Assembly (NCBI GenBank): GCA_963971285.1
Contig: OZ020244.1
Location: forward strand, 8,432,001-8,496,000
Direction of reading: 5' to 3'
Source: Astropecten irregularis
Lineage: Eukaryota; Echinodermata; Asteroidea; Paxillosida; Astropectinidae
DNA: 64,000 bases
A program made the translations under genes and the position numbers. The notes under the pieces were generated by a model, which was not told where the DNA came from, searched no databases, and worked only from the letters and a program-made list of their open reading frames with translations. This document shows, piece after piece, positions 1-10,200 of this stretch (positions are counted from its first letter, which is position 1; every line of letters starts with the position of its first letter).

Positions 1-314
1 TATGTTTTAAAGTCTTAGTTGATTAATTTTATTTCTAAAGGATTTTGATTAAAGATTAGTTTATGTTAGTTCGTAGAAAACTGCATGTAAAGGAAAAAAA
101 AGACAAAATTGGTTTGTTTTTTCATCATCTTGACATTTATTATTCCTGAATAAAACAGTATTTGATTACATTCATTCGATGTTTTTATAAAAGGCTACAT
201 TATTTTTGTTTCTGTTTTGAATTATAAAAGTCTGATCATGCAAACAAACAACATGCACTAAATGTATACTAAGAAAAACTAGTTAATCTACTTAAGCCAA
301 ACATGCTATAGTGT
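1..314. other. AT-rich flank, no gene seen
   Basis: This stretch is AT-rich with homopolymer runs and has no open frame that resembles a protein. It lies downstream of the last minus-strand Polinton gene, so it may be an intergenic part of that element. I see no terminal inverted repeat here that would mark the element's end. Confidence 0.5.
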
Positions 315-1094
315 TTACAAGGCTTCCCACTGAATCTTTTTCTTAACTCTGAATGGGGTTGAGGCGACTCTAAGGCGTCTTCGAGAAGAAAGTGGTGTGA
401 TGGGGGATGTTGGAATATCAGGAAGTAATCTCTTTTGATCCGATCCCATCTGTTTGTATTTTCTCACGACGTTACGTCGTGCCTCATTATTGATTATACT
501 CTCGGGCGCGTTAGCTTTAGCCAGTCCACGCATAAAATATTGAAATCCGTAAGGAGAAAAACCTTTTTTACTTTTCAAAGCGTCATTGACAAGATCTATT
601 ATATTTGAACCCTTGACCGGAGTCCCTTCATAAACAAGTTCCCCCTTTTGATTCCAAGTCATGACGTCATTATGCTTCAACTGATTTATGAGCAGCTTTG
701 CTTTACGCTGCAGAGTTTTGGGTACACTCTCGAGAATTTGTGGTGCGAGGTCGTCCTCCTCGGTCAATGTAGGGATGTCTCCGCCCGCTGTGCCGCCGGA
801 TGGTGGTTCTTCGTCAGAGGCGGTGTTGGAACTCTGTGCCAGTGAAGACATCAAAATAGACATGGGTTCGGATTTGCGGGCATGGTCATATTGAAGATAA
901 TGTTGCAAGGTCTGCTGGTACATCGACAGTTTAGCATCGTCTGGAAGATCCTTTCTGGCCAGTATGTCTCGCATGTCTACTTCGAGACTCTGTAGTTTAC
1001 TCTGCGCGGGGTTACGCGAGAGAAGAACATTCTGTATGGTTCTGGCAACGTTATCCGCGGGGGCGCTGATCATAGTTTTTCGGGCGTATTTCAT
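315..1094 (-). CDS. Conserved Polinton-associated protein of unknown function (259 aa)
   Basis: A 259-residue open frame starts with the ATG at 1094-1092, which overlaps the stop codon of the upstream pX-like frame by one base (TAATG), as in compact viral-type gene arrays. The first 80 residues are helical and charged. Residues about 85-115 are a low-complexity acidic, Ser/Gly/Pro-rich linker. Residues about 125-200 form the best conserved-looking part, with the motif KGSNIIDLVNDAL followed by a G-F-x-P-x-G-F segment. The C-terminus is Arg/Lys-rich with an SP/TP-containing tail. I recall similar proteins accompanying Polinton/adintovirus genes in invertebrates, but their function is not known to me. 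A role in packaging or nucleic-acid binding is only a guess from position and charge. Confidence 0.6.
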   Translation of the reverse strand: MKYARKTMISAPADNVARTIQNVLLSRNPAQSKLQSLEVDMRDILARKDLPDDAKLSMYQQTLQHYLQYDHARKSEPMSILMSSLAQSSNTASDEEPPSGGTAGGDIPTLTEEDDLAPQILESVPKTLQRKAKLLINQLKHNDVMTWNQKGELVYEGTPVKGSNIIDLVNDALKSKKGFSPYGFQYFMRGLAKANAPESIINNEARRNVVRKYKQMGSDQKRLLPDIPTSPITPLSSRRRLRVASTPFRVKKKIQWEAL

Positions 1095-1228
1095 TACTTG
1101 GAGAACAGTAACCCTCCGAGCGTACTCAGAATTGGAGCCAGTAGGGATCCCAGAAATCCTCCCTTTTGAATCAACAGCTTTTTACGTTTGGCGTGAGAAG
1201 ACTTCTTGGCAGCCAGAGCTCGCAGAAC
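1094..1228 (-). pseudogene. Adenovirus pX/mu-like core peptide, C-terminal remnant
   Basis: A 44-codon frame, in a different phase from the overlapping ATPase reading, ends in TAA at 1096-1094. It encodes a lysine-rich stretch followed by GGFLGSLLAPIL and STLGGLL, that is, a basic segment then a Gly-Gly-hydrophobic tail. This basic-plus-hydrophobic layout resembles the pX (mu) core peptides reported from adintoviruses and adenoviruses. There is no start codon in frame; the ATPase reading runs directly into this region. The simplest explanation is a deletion that removed the ATPase 3' end and the start of this gene. The homology is inferred from motif layout only. Confidence 0.5.
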
Positions 1229-1788
1229 TTTGTCTGTCCCGGGTACATCTGCTTAGCAAGATGGACAATCTGCGATCTGTCTCTGGGATTTTTAAACAGG
1301 ACGATGTAGTGACAGTTTACGCTGATGGTTCTGCTCTCCTTCGACTGGTGAAACAAGTTCTGCACGATGTAAATCACGGACAGGTTGCGATGGTGCGAGC
1401 CTTGGGTAAACAGTTTGGTGATGTGAGGATCTTTACCACACTCCTGCATCAAATCATCCAAAACCACTAGATTTCGTTGCGTGGGGTCGATGGTCTCTGT
1501 CCAATCCTCCGGCAGCCCTTCAACAAATTCAACAGCAGGTAGATCGCGAGACAGTTCCTCGTAAGCCGGCTGATACTGACCATCACACCAAAAAATTCTC
1601 TCAAATGGTTCCACAAAAACATGATGATGATTTCGGATTAATTTACTAACCCACTGCGTCTTACCGCAACCCGTTGGACCCGCTACGCAAAATGTTGCGG
1701 GGTGTTGTAGTTTCGTACCCATGAGGGAAAAAGTGACTTCATCGGTTACAAGCGTCGCATTTTTATAGCTGAGGCATAGTGACGTCAC
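1171..1788 (-). pseudogene. A32/FtsK-like packaging ATPase, C-terminally truncated
   Basis: The 205-residue frame has a Walker A motif GPTGCGKT at residues 37-44, a Walker B motif LVVLDD at about 107-112 and a downstream VQN segment at 142-144, likely the sensor position. This is the layout of the Polinton genome-packaging ATPase, a member of the A32/FtsK-HerA group that pumps DNA into capsids. The family-like sequence continues through YPGQTKF (residues 182-188) and then changes abruptly into an unrelated arginine- and leucine-containing tail of about 17 residues. That tail is the wrong-frame reading of the pX-like gene. Relatives continue for several tens of residues past this point, so the last strand/helix region is missing. 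The motif core is intact; activity is doubtful. Confidence 0.8.
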
Positions 1789-1811
1789 AAGATGGAACCT
1801 ACATTATTGTT

Positions 1812-2018
1812 TTATACAACACAACTGTCATTTCTAACAGCGTCAAATACAGGCACGTTCGAAATTACATCATGAATGAAATCGCTTTCTAGGACACTCG
1901 ACAATTCAATTCCAAATATAGAAGAGAAAATAATCAGTAAAACAAGAACAATTACTGTTATCATAATTCGGATTAACGAGGGAGAATAATTAGAGTCGGA
2001 GGTATGTGTGTACGCCAT
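1812..2018 (-). CDS. Small single-pass membrane protein (68 aa)
   Basis: A 68-residue frame lies between the polymerase stop and the ATPase start, with about 20-50 bases of spacing on each side. Residues about 15-37 are a strongly hydrophobic membrane segment rich in Ile, Val and Leu. The N-terminus is short and polar, and the C-terminus is acidic with a late cysteine. The start codon has a favourable context (caccATGG). Small membrane proteins are common in Polinton and virus-like elements, but I do not recognise this one, and its role in entry, assembly or anything else is unknown. It could be a chance frame, but its tight spacing and clear membrane segment argue for a real gene. Confidence 0.55.
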   Translation of the reverse strand: MAYTHTSDSNYSPSLIRIMITVIVLVLLIIFSSIFGIELSSVLESDFIHDVISNVPVFDAVRNDSCVV

Positions 2019-2067
2019 GGTGCCTTTAGATCAAATGTGACCGGTTCAGTTAAGCTCTTCTTCTTTA

Positions 2068-5000
2068 TTAGAGCTTGTATCCGTATAGCACGGTATTGTA
2101 ATTTTCTCGTATGGTTCGCTTGGTGTACACCACGCGATAATCTTTGGTTGAGGATTTAGTCACTATTTCTTTTGTCTTGCCATTCCTCACGATCTTGTGA
2201 GGGTCGGATATTTGAATATTTTCGGGACCCACTCCTTTGACCATATCAACCACAGAATCGAAATTAATCTGTTGCGAGTTCCTGAAGTTTAAAGTGAATC
2301 CCCTGACCTTACAGCACGTCTTACCCGAATCCAACCGGTACGCATAATTCTTGGGCCCGCCAGACACAAATGTCTCGATGTAATTTCCATCTTTGGGACT
2401 GATTTCATTCGTGAGATCACCGAGAAAATCACCCAAAGGGGATTTGTACTGTCCGGGCTTATCTACGTACACGACGCTGTCCGTGTCGTAATACAAGACG
2501 GATTCCTGCAATTGCTCAAGTACGCCGTACAGTTTGAGGCGCGCATGCGCAGTTGTAAAGGCGGCGATGACAACGCTGGTTCTAGGGTTTGGGTCTATAA
2601 AGGCTTCTTCGGATGCATATCGCACTTCAGCAATTTCATGGTTTATGAAATTTATATCGTGTACTACCTTATCATCGGCCATCATAATTTCGTACAATTT
2701 GGCGGGATCACTAATAACCTCAACTTTATGCATATTTAATCGCTGCCCAAATTTACCCCATAATGAATTCAACATAAGTTTGGCTAGCGCCCTCAGGCCG
2801 GGGTTCTTTTCTATCTTTGAGGCATCTAACCGGATCCCTTCACATCGAAAATATTGATCAATATACTTCGTCTTGTCATTTTCGGTCTTCACCCAACCTG
2901 GCCATCCGGACGCTTCGACTTTGAGTTTCAAGAACGTGTTGATGTAATCGGTGAATAGACCGCCGGTTTGAGCCTCGGTATGATACTGCTCCTTATGATC
3001 AAAGTGCCATACAACTTCTATCTTCACTATCTCGTATCCCAATTGGCGCGCCTTTTCAAGCTCTATGGAAACCCACGTGCCGTGCAGCGTTCTTTCTTCG
3101 TCCGTATGCTGACAAAGGGTCTGTTGTTGAGTCTCTACGCATGTGCGGCACAGCGGAAAAGTCAATTTTCCTCCCGCACGATATGGGAGCAAGGGATGGT
3201 ACAGATTAGGCGGTGGCAGCACGTGACATTTAATGAGACCGTAGTACTCGGACACGTCCTTAAAGTTTTCCGTTATAATTTTGGGGTGATAGAGCGGATA
3301 GGAACAGTACTTATTCGTACAGGGATACAGTGAACAAAAGTCAACGTACTGAATTTTTTCTTCCCCGGACGTTTGATAGAACAACCGCGTGGCATTAGTG
3401 CGCCCCCAATAGAACGCATCCCTGGGATTTAAGGTTGCGCGCGGTCCGGTTATGGCTTCATTTCGCAAAGCGCGTTTCATATCTGGAGATAGATTCTTAA
3501 CCGCAGCTTTCCACTCACATTCCCACATCTCAACAAATTTATTACAACTGGTTCGGAGAAATGACTTCCTCTCCTGAGTGCGCGTGTACAATCCAGACAT
3601 GGGTGTCATAAGCGTATTATTGACCGTCTTTCTATTCGGGTAACAAGACGCGCATCCGTGGAAGTAACAGCCATTGAATGAGTAAATGATTTTATTCTTC
3701 GCGTCATACCCATCCACCTTGTATTTGCCGATTTGTTTTTCGCCCTGGTTTCTCGCGTGCTGTGTGTACGTACCTTCAGTCAAGTGAACATAATGCAACC
3801 ACTGTAATGCGACCTTAGACTGCTGTTCCTGATTTCTTCTATACACCAAATTACACGCCGAAGCGATCGTAATACAACTTTCAAAGGGATCCACGCCAGC
3901 ATCACCCTCACCCATGGACGTTACCTTCTTAAACAGGGCTCGAAACTGAAGGCAGCAGCGGCTCAGAAAGTCAACGTCACTGATACAATATTTCAACAAT
4001 TCGTCTTGTAAAACAAACTCTTTGTCTTTTTGTTTCTCGTACCAAGAATAAAATTCCTGTCTTTTTTCCGAACTCATTCCTTCAGGGTCGTAGTATTTAG
4101 CATCTGGATAGGGGCCGGCGTAATCTTGGTTTTGCTTGGTATTCCAGAAATGCGGGAAGAAACCCTTGTGGAGTTCCTTCTGTCCGAATGCTTGGGGTAA
4201 CTTACTCAGTGCCATCGGCAGAAAATTTATGGAGTCGATAATTTTGCGTTTATACTGAGGGAGCGAAATGGATTGTATTTTACATCCCGTGTAGATGACC
4301 TCTGGTTTGATGGCATTATTGTACAGGTAATTGAGCAGAAAATACCCATCGTACGCTTTTAGATTGTGCGCCAGAATGATCGAATTCATAGTGTCTTTAG
4401 AACCAAACAACCAATCGCAGAATTCTTCCTTACATGTATCCCCCTTGAATACTTTTTGTCGAGACTCTGAGCAATGCTTGCACGTTTTATACAGAGGGTC
4501 TTCTGTTGCTCTGTCGGCACAAAATTCACACACGACGCACGCAACGCATAAGTTTGGTTCGTGTACACCACCGTCCTGAGTGCATTCAAAATCAAAGAAC
4601 ACGTACTTAGCTACGGCTTGTTTTTTCTCGTCTTTGCGTTTCTTGTCATCATCGCCGCCGTTACCGTCCTCGTCACTGTCACTTACATACCCCTTCCCAT
4701 CATATTTGCAATTAACAGGCCGCTCTGCCGCGCAACCTCGGCTCGTACTTTCAATGGGTTTAATAAAACACTCGTGATCGATCGACCCTATTTCTTTGCA
4801 AATGCCGCAGTACCTTCGAGTACACTGGTGTACTCCGCGTTTATCATTCATATCTACGTTCACGAAACAATCACAGCGCTTGCATCGGTAATACGTTTGA
4901 CACACAGTTTTACCTTTGACCTGTTTACTTCTGTGGTTATCGACACACCTTTGATTCTTAAAATTACGATTGCAATGCGAGCAGTGTACCCATGTGGTGA

Positions 5001-5447
5001 TCTCGCCCGTTGGACAGCCCGGGCACATGCACAATTTCCAGTCGTCTATGCATCTAGTATGTTTTTCTTTGGAATTAAATCCTACTTGGCACTTGTCGCA
5101 AAAATAACTCCTATTTAAGAATGCTTTCATTGATGTAATCAGGTCATAGTGATTATTGTGGAAGTATAGATATACTGTGTGCCGCCGGACGGGCCCTTTG
5201 AAAATGGCGGCCTTAAAGTGATCCGCCGATAAAACCACGATACGGTAGTCGGGTAAAACGTCCTGAAATTTTCCTATTTCCTCCAGACCGCATGGACCTT
5301 CCCTTACACCCGCTTTAGCGTGTAAATCTCGCGCTAAATATTCTTGCTCGTTACGACAAATCTTTATTTGTTTTAGTTTGGGGTGGTTTTCTATGATAGC
5401 AATACCGGTCACAATTGCTCTGGCACAACACATTTCCGTCTTGTTAT
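2068..5447 (-). pseudogene. polB: Protein-primed DNA polymerase B, main C-terminal part
   Basis: This open frame holds the exonuclease and polymerase domains of a Polinton-type protein-primed family B polymerase. In the 1190-codon frame that starts at 5640, exonuclease motif I (DFE) is at residues 350-352, motif II (HNLKAYD) at 425-431 and motif III (YCISDVD) at 551-557. Polymerase motif A (DFCSLYP) is at 767-773, motif B (K-x3-NSLWG) at 954-962 and motif C (YDTDS) at 1051-1055. Cysteine-rich segments at about 181-292 look like zinc-binding sites. An inserted module at about 640-708 carries VDGY, FNGCYFHGC and MWECE. All catalytic residues of the main motifs are present. The first 64 codons of this frame belong to the LTR of the inserted retrotransposon; the genuine N-terminal part is at 12093-12873. 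Confidence 0.92.
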
Positions 5448-5963
5448 TGTAACAAAAACTCCTTACAAAACGCCACCTACGTTCCTGGTCTATGCAAAAT
5501 AGGCACGCCTCACCAAACTCTACTTGTATAAAAGGCCGTAGCAGGTGATGGGGCGTTGGTAACAATTTACTTTCCTTACGTCGGGGTATTTCGTTTCGTA
5601 CTTTTTGGTTGCCCCGTTTATTTGTGTTCATTTTACACATTATGTGTGTGTAGCCTCCAGCCTCGCGCCTGCTCCGGCCTCCTCTGACTTTAATTGTAAG
5701 TGTTGTCGATCTTTAATTTGTATTATTTAACTTGAAGTGCTCCATGTTTGTCTTGTATTATAAATATTAATTATGTTGCATTAAAATTATCTGGGAGGCG
5801 CCCCCGAGATTTGCCTGCTCTACGCCCATTTCTTTGGTTACTTTGCGTCAATGTCAGTCTTGTCTTATTCATATTAATATTTTCACATTTGGTTGTTCAG
5901 TGGCGCGACCTGGTCCATCCGGACCAGTCTTGTGCCACGCCCCGCCTTGCTCGGCCCGTTACA
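5448..5963 (+). repeat. 5' LTR of the Gypsy element
   Basis: This is a 516-bp long terminal repeat, TGTAAC to GTTACA. A TATA-box-like TATAAAAG is at 5527-5534. On the minus strand it contributes 64 open codons with an ATG at 5640 that run in phase into the polymerase B frame. Confidence 0.95.
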
Positions 5964-5968
5964 AATTT

Positions 5969-5986
5969 TGGTGGCAGCGGTGTTTG
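5969..5986 (+). promoter_or_regulatory. Putative tRNA primer-binding site
   Basis: Five bases after the LTR the sequence TGGTGGCAGCGGTG begins. It starts with the TGG expected for pairing with a tRNA 3' CCA end. The tRNA species was not identified. Confidence 0.55.
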
Positions 5987-6016
5987 ATTTATTTCGTCAG
6001 TATAAATTCATAAAAT

Positions 6017-7171
6017 ATGATGTCGGGCAGGCAAACACCCGGGGTAAACCTCTCAGATATGGAGCACCCTTATTTAGAACGGTCGACACCACTTCCAGTT
6101 CATGTCAAATCTATTAAGGATGAAATAGCTCAGTTGGAGGCCGAAGTTAGCCATATTTACGACGAAGTTGTCCAGGCCGCGGCTGGAGGCCAACGCAATC
6201 CCCTTCCCCGTAATGTTGGGTTACAAATTCCTCCGACGAATGACCCCCCAACAAATAATAGAATACATGATCGTAATACTAGCACAGTTTATGTAGATAG
6301 TTCCAGGCAACGTCTTCCCGGTAATTTTGACGGGACCAGTAATTTTAAGGATTGGGTTGTTCATTTTGATCTGTGCTCAAAAGTAAATAACTGGGAAGAT
6401 GATGACAAAGTTACACAACTTGCTGTTAGTTTAAGAGGGGAAGCACTCAAGCTTTATCGTAACATTCCTGACGCCCGTAAACATGATTATGATTTTGTTG
6501 TTGGCGAATTGCGAGCTCGATTTAGCCCAGCACACAGCGTAGACACGTACCGCGCACAACTCAAGCAGCGTGAACGCAAGCACGGCGAAAAACTAGCAGC
6601 ACTTGCACAAGACATCCGCAGCCTCATTGCCCATGCATATCCGCTTATGGATGCCGTGAATACTGATCATTTAGCAGTCAGCTATTTCATAGATGCTTTG
6701 CGTCCCCCCTCTATAAGGGCGGAGGTGCGTCGCGTTAATCCCGCTACTTTGAAAGACGCTCTCCAAGCAGCACAGCGCGAAGAAGATATATTGCAAGCTG
6801 AAGCTGGCGCGAAGGAAAGCACGCCTAATTCCATATTTTCTGCACCGCAGCAACATATCGCTAGTTTACGAGAGTCTTTCCAGTCTAGTGTACAGCCTCC
6901 GACTAGTGTAGACGAACGATTGGTTAAATTAGAACAAAAATTGGAAGAAAACATGAAAATTGTCCAAGGTTTGGTAGAGACACTCAAGCGCAAGAATAGG
7001 ATTTGCTATAATTGCGGCAAACAAGGCCATATCCGTAGATATTGCAAAATGCCTCAACAACACAATGTGTCAGGGAATGCAGTCTCGAGTACATGTAGTA
7101 ACACTCCGCAGACTAGTGCCACACCCTTAAACCAGAGCAACGAACCCACAAACCATCAATCTTTAAACTAG
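6017..7171 (+). CDS. gag: Gag polyprotein (384 aa)
   Basis: The 384-residue frame encodes the structural protein that packages the element's RNA into a virus-like particle. Residues about 100-255 have the helical layout of retrotransposon Gag capsid domains. They begin near a PGNFDG...FKDWVVHF segment and include the region around LRGEALKLYRN. Residues about 300-325 are a charged probable coiled coil. A CCHC zinc knuckle (CYNCGKQGHIRRYC) is at 330-343. The N-terminus carries an acidic helix at about 30-52. The start is the first ATG after the primer-binding site. The frame ends at TAG 7169-7171, directly after a TTTAAAC heptamer, which implies that Pol is made by -1 frameshifting. Confidence 0.92.
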   Translation: MMSGRQTPGVNLSDMEHPYLERSTPLPVHVKSIKDEIAQLEAEVSHIYDEVVQAAAGGQRNPLPRNVGLQIPPTNDPPTNNRIHDRNTSTVYVDSSRQRLPGNFDGTSNFKDWVVHFDLCSKVNNWEDDDKVTQLAVSLRGEALKLYRNIPDARKHDYDFVVGELRARFSPAHSVDTYRAQLKQRERKHGEKLAALAQDIRSLIAHAYPLMDAVNTDHLAVSYFIDALRPPSIRAEVRRVNPATLKDALQAAQREEDILQAEAGAKESTPNSIFSAPQQHIASLRESFQSSVQPPTSVDERLVKLEQKLEENMKIVQGLVETLKRKNRICYNCGKQGHIRRYCKMPQQHNVSGNAVSSTCSNTPQTSATPLNQSNEPTNHQSLN

Positions 7172-7203
7172 AACAGGTTGTTCGGGGAGTCGACGTTCAA
7201 CCT
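7162..7203 (+). promoter_or_regulatory. -1 ribosomal frameshift site between gag and pol
   Basis: The heptamer T TTA AAC occupies 7162-7168 in the gag phase and is followed immediately by the gag stop TAG. The pol frame is in the -1 phase and is open from 7117. Six bases downstream, AGGTTG (7175-7180) can pair with CAACCT (7198-7203) around a 17-base loop, giving a possible stimulatory stem. The heptamer is one of the best known -1 slippery sequences. The stem is short and its effect is inferred. Confidence 0.8.
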
Positions 7204-10200
7204 TCTAATGTACAAAAGGCTCAATCGGGTACTAGTTTGTTTGCATTCATGAACATGTATGGTGTTGCTGTTAAAATGTTAATTGACACTGGTTCATCTT
7301 ATACTGTTATGCACCCACGTACCTTGCAACTATTCCCTGATGAGATAAAAAAGCAAATACGACCATGCAATGTGTCTATGGTTTCTGCTGATGGCACGCC
7401 AATTTGTGTGTATGGACAGGTTTCAGTTAACTTAAAAATAGGTGAGCTGAATACTAAACACGACATTATCGTTGCTGACATAAGTCCAGCAGGCATTCTT
7501 GGGATAGATTTCTTAGATCGTCATAATGGTGTTCTCAATCTAAGCAAAGGTTACTTAACGTTAGACGGTACAACAGTGCATACCTTGAAGGAGGGCAATC
7601 AACCTCATTGTTGTCGCATTGCCTTAGATCGTACTGTAACAGTTCAACCAGGTCAAGAGATTATTGTTCCCGGTAAAGTAAAGACTAGGAGGGGTATTGG
7701 GGTAGAAGTTATTGTTGAACCTACTTCCAATGTGGTTAGGGACAAAGGCATTTGCGTAGCCCGTACCTTAGTTCATACGGACAATAGATATGTCCCCGTT
7801 CGGGTGTTTAATGTTCAACCAGACCCAATTGTGCTTTATAAAAACACTAACCTAGCCTTACTTCAACCCGTGCAAGAAGTTTCAGAGATGCCAAGTGAAA
7901 CCAGCACGACTGATTCAGATTCTCAAAAGCAAAAAGCGAACATAATATGTAAAGACAGGGAGTTTGAAGAATTACTTAATCGTAGCTGTATAAACCTTGA
8001 TAAGGAACAAGAACAAAGGCTTTCTGAACTTCTAATTAATCACCAATCTGCATTTGCTAGTAAAGGTAGCATAGGTCGTACTAGCTACGAGCAGCACAAA
8101 ATTTACACTAGCGATCAGCCTCCTATTCGACAAGCTATCAGACGGGTACCCTATCACCAGAGATTGGAAGTTCAAAACCAAATAGATGACATGTTGGCTA
8201 AAGGTGTGATCAGTCCATCAGATAGTGCTTGGTTATCCCCTGTAGTGTTGGTGCGTAAAAAGGATGGCAGCCTCAGGTTCTGTATTGATTATAGAAAACT
8301 AAATAATATAACTAAAAAGGATGCCTATCCACTTCCAAGAATTGATGACAGCTTAGACGCTCTCCATGGCGCTCAGTGGTTTAGCACTTTAGATCTAGCT
8401 AGTGGCTATTGGCAGGTAGAGGTAGACCCTGTTGATCGCCCCAAAACAGCTTTTTCAGCAGGTACCGGCCTTTACGAATTTAATGTCATGCCGTTTGGGC
8501 TTTGTAATGCCCCTGCAACATTTGAGCGTTTAATGGAACGCGTCTTAGCAGGTCTTCACTGGAAAACTTGTTTAGTGTATTTAGATGATGTAATCGTCTT
8601 TGCAGAATCTTTTGACGAGCATCTTGCCAGACTGAGTGTCGTACTTAATACATTGCAAAAAGCAGGTTTAAAACTTAAGCCCAAGAAATGTACGCTAATG
8701 CAAACCGAAGTATTGTATCTGGGTTATATTGTATCTAGACAAGGAATATCCACAGACCCTGACAAGATACAGCGTGTAAAAGATTGGCCTACTCCATCCA
8801 ACTTGAAACAGGTCAGGAGCTTTTTGGGACTCTGCTCTTATTACAGGCGATTTGTGGAAAATTTTGCCCAAATAGCGGCACCGCTTCATCGTTTAACAGA
8901 GAAAAATACAGACTTTGTTTGGGATAACAAGTGTGAGCAAGCATTTTACAGATTAAGATCAGCTCTGATTTCAGCCCCAATTCTTGGCTATCCAAATTTT
9001 AACCAGTCATTCATTTTGGATACCGATGCTAGCAATGATGGCATCGGGGCTGTCCTGTCACAAGAGGTGGATGGAATAGAGCGTGTAATAAGTTATGCTA
9101 GTCGTAAGTTGAGTAAGTCCGAACGCCGATATAGTGTTACTAGAAAGGAATTACTAGCAATGGTCACGTATGTGAAACATTTTCGACATTACTTGTATGG
9201 CAGGAAATTCATAGTGCGTACTGACCACGCTTCATTGCGCTGGCTTCTGAATAACAAGCAACCAGAAGGTCAGATGGCACGATGGCTTGAAATACTCGCC
9301 ACTTTTGACTTTGAAATCCAACACCGCTCTGGTCGTAAGCATCAAAATGCAGATGCTTTGTCTAGACACCCTAACAATACAACTTGTAATTTTCATGTTG
9401 ATAATCAAGGTATTTGTTGTGGAGTTTTTCTTGCTACAGGTTGGGACCGTGATTCCATTCAGAAAACACAGAGTAATGACCCAATCCTGGCACCAGTGAT
9501 GCGTTGGCTAAAATCCGGCGTCAAGCAGCGACCCCCGGGCAAAGAAGTCACAGGCCTGTCACGAGAAACCAAGTCCTTATGGTTCCAGTGGGATCAACTC
9601 TTACTCAGAGACGGTCTCCTCTTTCGTCGCGGTCAGTCAAAAAAAAACAGGTCAGTCGCTTTTCAGTTGGTCGTCCCGTCTGGTTTGCAAAAGGAGGTCC
9701 TTAAACAAAGTCATGATAGTCGCACAGGTGGTCATCTTGGTCAAAAACGTACTCTCGCAAAAGTCCAAAAGAACTACTATTGGGTAGGTTATCGTCGCTC
9801 GGTAGATATGTGGGTCAGAAGCTGTCTTGCATGCCAAGCACGAAAAGCTCCAAAAAAGAAGTACAAAGCAGCTTTACAGCTGGCTCCCACTGGTGCACCT
9901 TTCGAGCGCGTAGCGCTAGACATCATGGGCCCTTTACCTGTAACTCAGAATGGTAATACTTATATTCTGGTCATTATGGACTATTTTACTAAATGGGCTG
10001 AAGCCTTTGCATTACCAGACCAACAGGCAGAAACAGTAGCCAAAGTGTTAGTAACTCAGTTTATATGTAGATATGGTGTGCCAAACCAAATTCACAGTGA
10101 TCAAGGAACAAACTTCGAATCTAAATTGTTCAGTACACTGTGTGAGTTGCTGGAAGTAGATAAAACTCGAACTACAGCCTATCACCCTCAGTCAGACGGT

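Noticed and set aside
5448-5640. Genuine N-terminus of polymerase B
   Set aside because: These 64 codons are LTR sequence, also present at 11573-12088. The real N-terminal part lies beyond the retrotransposon at 12093-12873.
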